Positions 63,629-64,000 of a stretch of DNA of 64,000 bases are shown here, in pieces. Position 1 is the stretch's first letter, and each line of letters starts with the position of its first letter. A program made the translations under genes and the position numbers. Origin of the DNA: Dioscorea cayenensis subsp. rotundata (Eukaryota > Streptophyta > Magnoliopsida > Dioscoreales > Dioscoreaceae); NCBI RefSeq assembly GCF_009730915.1, contig NC_052479.1, positions 1,240,001-1,304,000 of the forward strand, given 5' to 3'. A model generated the notes under the pieces. That model did no database searches and was not told the DNA's origin. It was given only the letters and a program-made list of their open reading frames with translations.

Positions 63629-64000
63629 TAAAAAAGTTTTTATGGGGTTTTTTTATTGAGTAAAGATGATCGAGTGCTTCTTTTTTCATATATTAAATAT
63701 TTTTGAAAAATTTATGAAAAATGTTATAGTAGGAAATTACTATTTAATCATTTTTTTTCTTCATTTTCCAGCTGTGGGCAATCTCACCTTTAAATAATAA
63801 TATCAGATAAATTAATTAAATAAAAATTATTTGTATTATAAAAAATCCAAAATTTTTTATGTTGTGTTAAAGCTTATGAAGGACCTCAAGTTCTTTGCTT
63901 CCTTTACCTTTCACTTTCCACTTTTTCCTTCTTTTGTTTTCCTTTTTAGCCCCCCAATCCAAACAAAACATACACCAAAATAATAAACATTAAATTATAA

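Larger units (their letters stand above)
59288..64000. other. AT-rich intergenic region, no gene recognised
   Basis: 59288-59530 is GC-richer and likely holds the kinase promoter and leader. The rest is AT-rich. A GC-richer patch at 60400-60540 has no open frame that I recognise. Repeats at 61009-61620 are listed separately, and (TA)n lies at about 63592-63623. No coding exon is seen to the window end. Confidence 0.6.

Noticed and set aside
1-64000. CRISPR array, bacterial operon, rRNA or organellar insertion
   Set aside because: No regular spacer-repeat arrays, no compact gene clusters and no rRNA or plastid/mitochondrial gene sequence recognised; the window is ordinary plant nuclear DNA.

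Overview
The window is nuclear DNA of a flowering plant. It holds many-exon genes with GT-AG introns, plant-specific families (IQD, importin alpha-9, S1FA, plant DYRK kinases), AT-rich spacers full of (TA)n runs, and small non-autonomous transposons. GC-rich first exons in otherwise AT-rich genes (taxilin, Sec61 beta, UBC19/20) lean toward a non-grass monocot; this is inference only.

Layout, left to right. 1-2202 (-): 5' part of an EF-hand mitochondrial-carrier-type gene (SAMTL-like), cut by the window edge. 2.3-6.2 kb: AT-rich spacer with a palindromic MITE. 7446-9281 (+): IQ67-domain calmodulin-binding protein. 9.3-11.3 kb: spacer with a (TG)n tract and a complete-looking SINE. 11309-13601 (-): PLAC8-family protein. 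13.6-16 kb: spacer with a MITE and SINE copies. 16011-23742 (+): taxilin. 24317-34907 (+): importin alpha-9. 37116-39066 (-): S1FA. 42902-43222 (-): Sec61 beta. 45383-48108 (+): ubiquitin-conjugating enzyme of the UBC19/20 (UBE2C) group. 49023-49522 (-): truncated, frameshifted relative of At4g08330. 50044-52043 (-): ureidoglycolate lyase-like cupin protein. 53968-59287 (-): LisH-DYRK kinase. 59.5-64 kb: AT-rich repeats with telomere-like motifs.

The genes are unrelated housekeeping and regulatory genes (nuclear import, ER translocation, ubiquitination, vesicle traffic, calcium signalling, kinase signalling) and form no operon-like pathway. For ten complete genes every splice junction keeps the reading frame, so the exon models are well supported although no search could be run.

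I found no clear undescribed system. The strongest non-gene signals are mobile-element traces: a tRNA-derived SINE family with two copies flanked by perfect 18-bp and 13-bp target-site duplications, one of them about 85 bp upstream of the taxilin start codon; a second SINE type with good A and B boxes and an (A8C)n tail in a kinase intron; a 57-bp retroposon tail inside a perfect 14-bp duplication; and a hAT-like MITE in an importin intron whose terminal-repeat mismatches are nearly all transitions.
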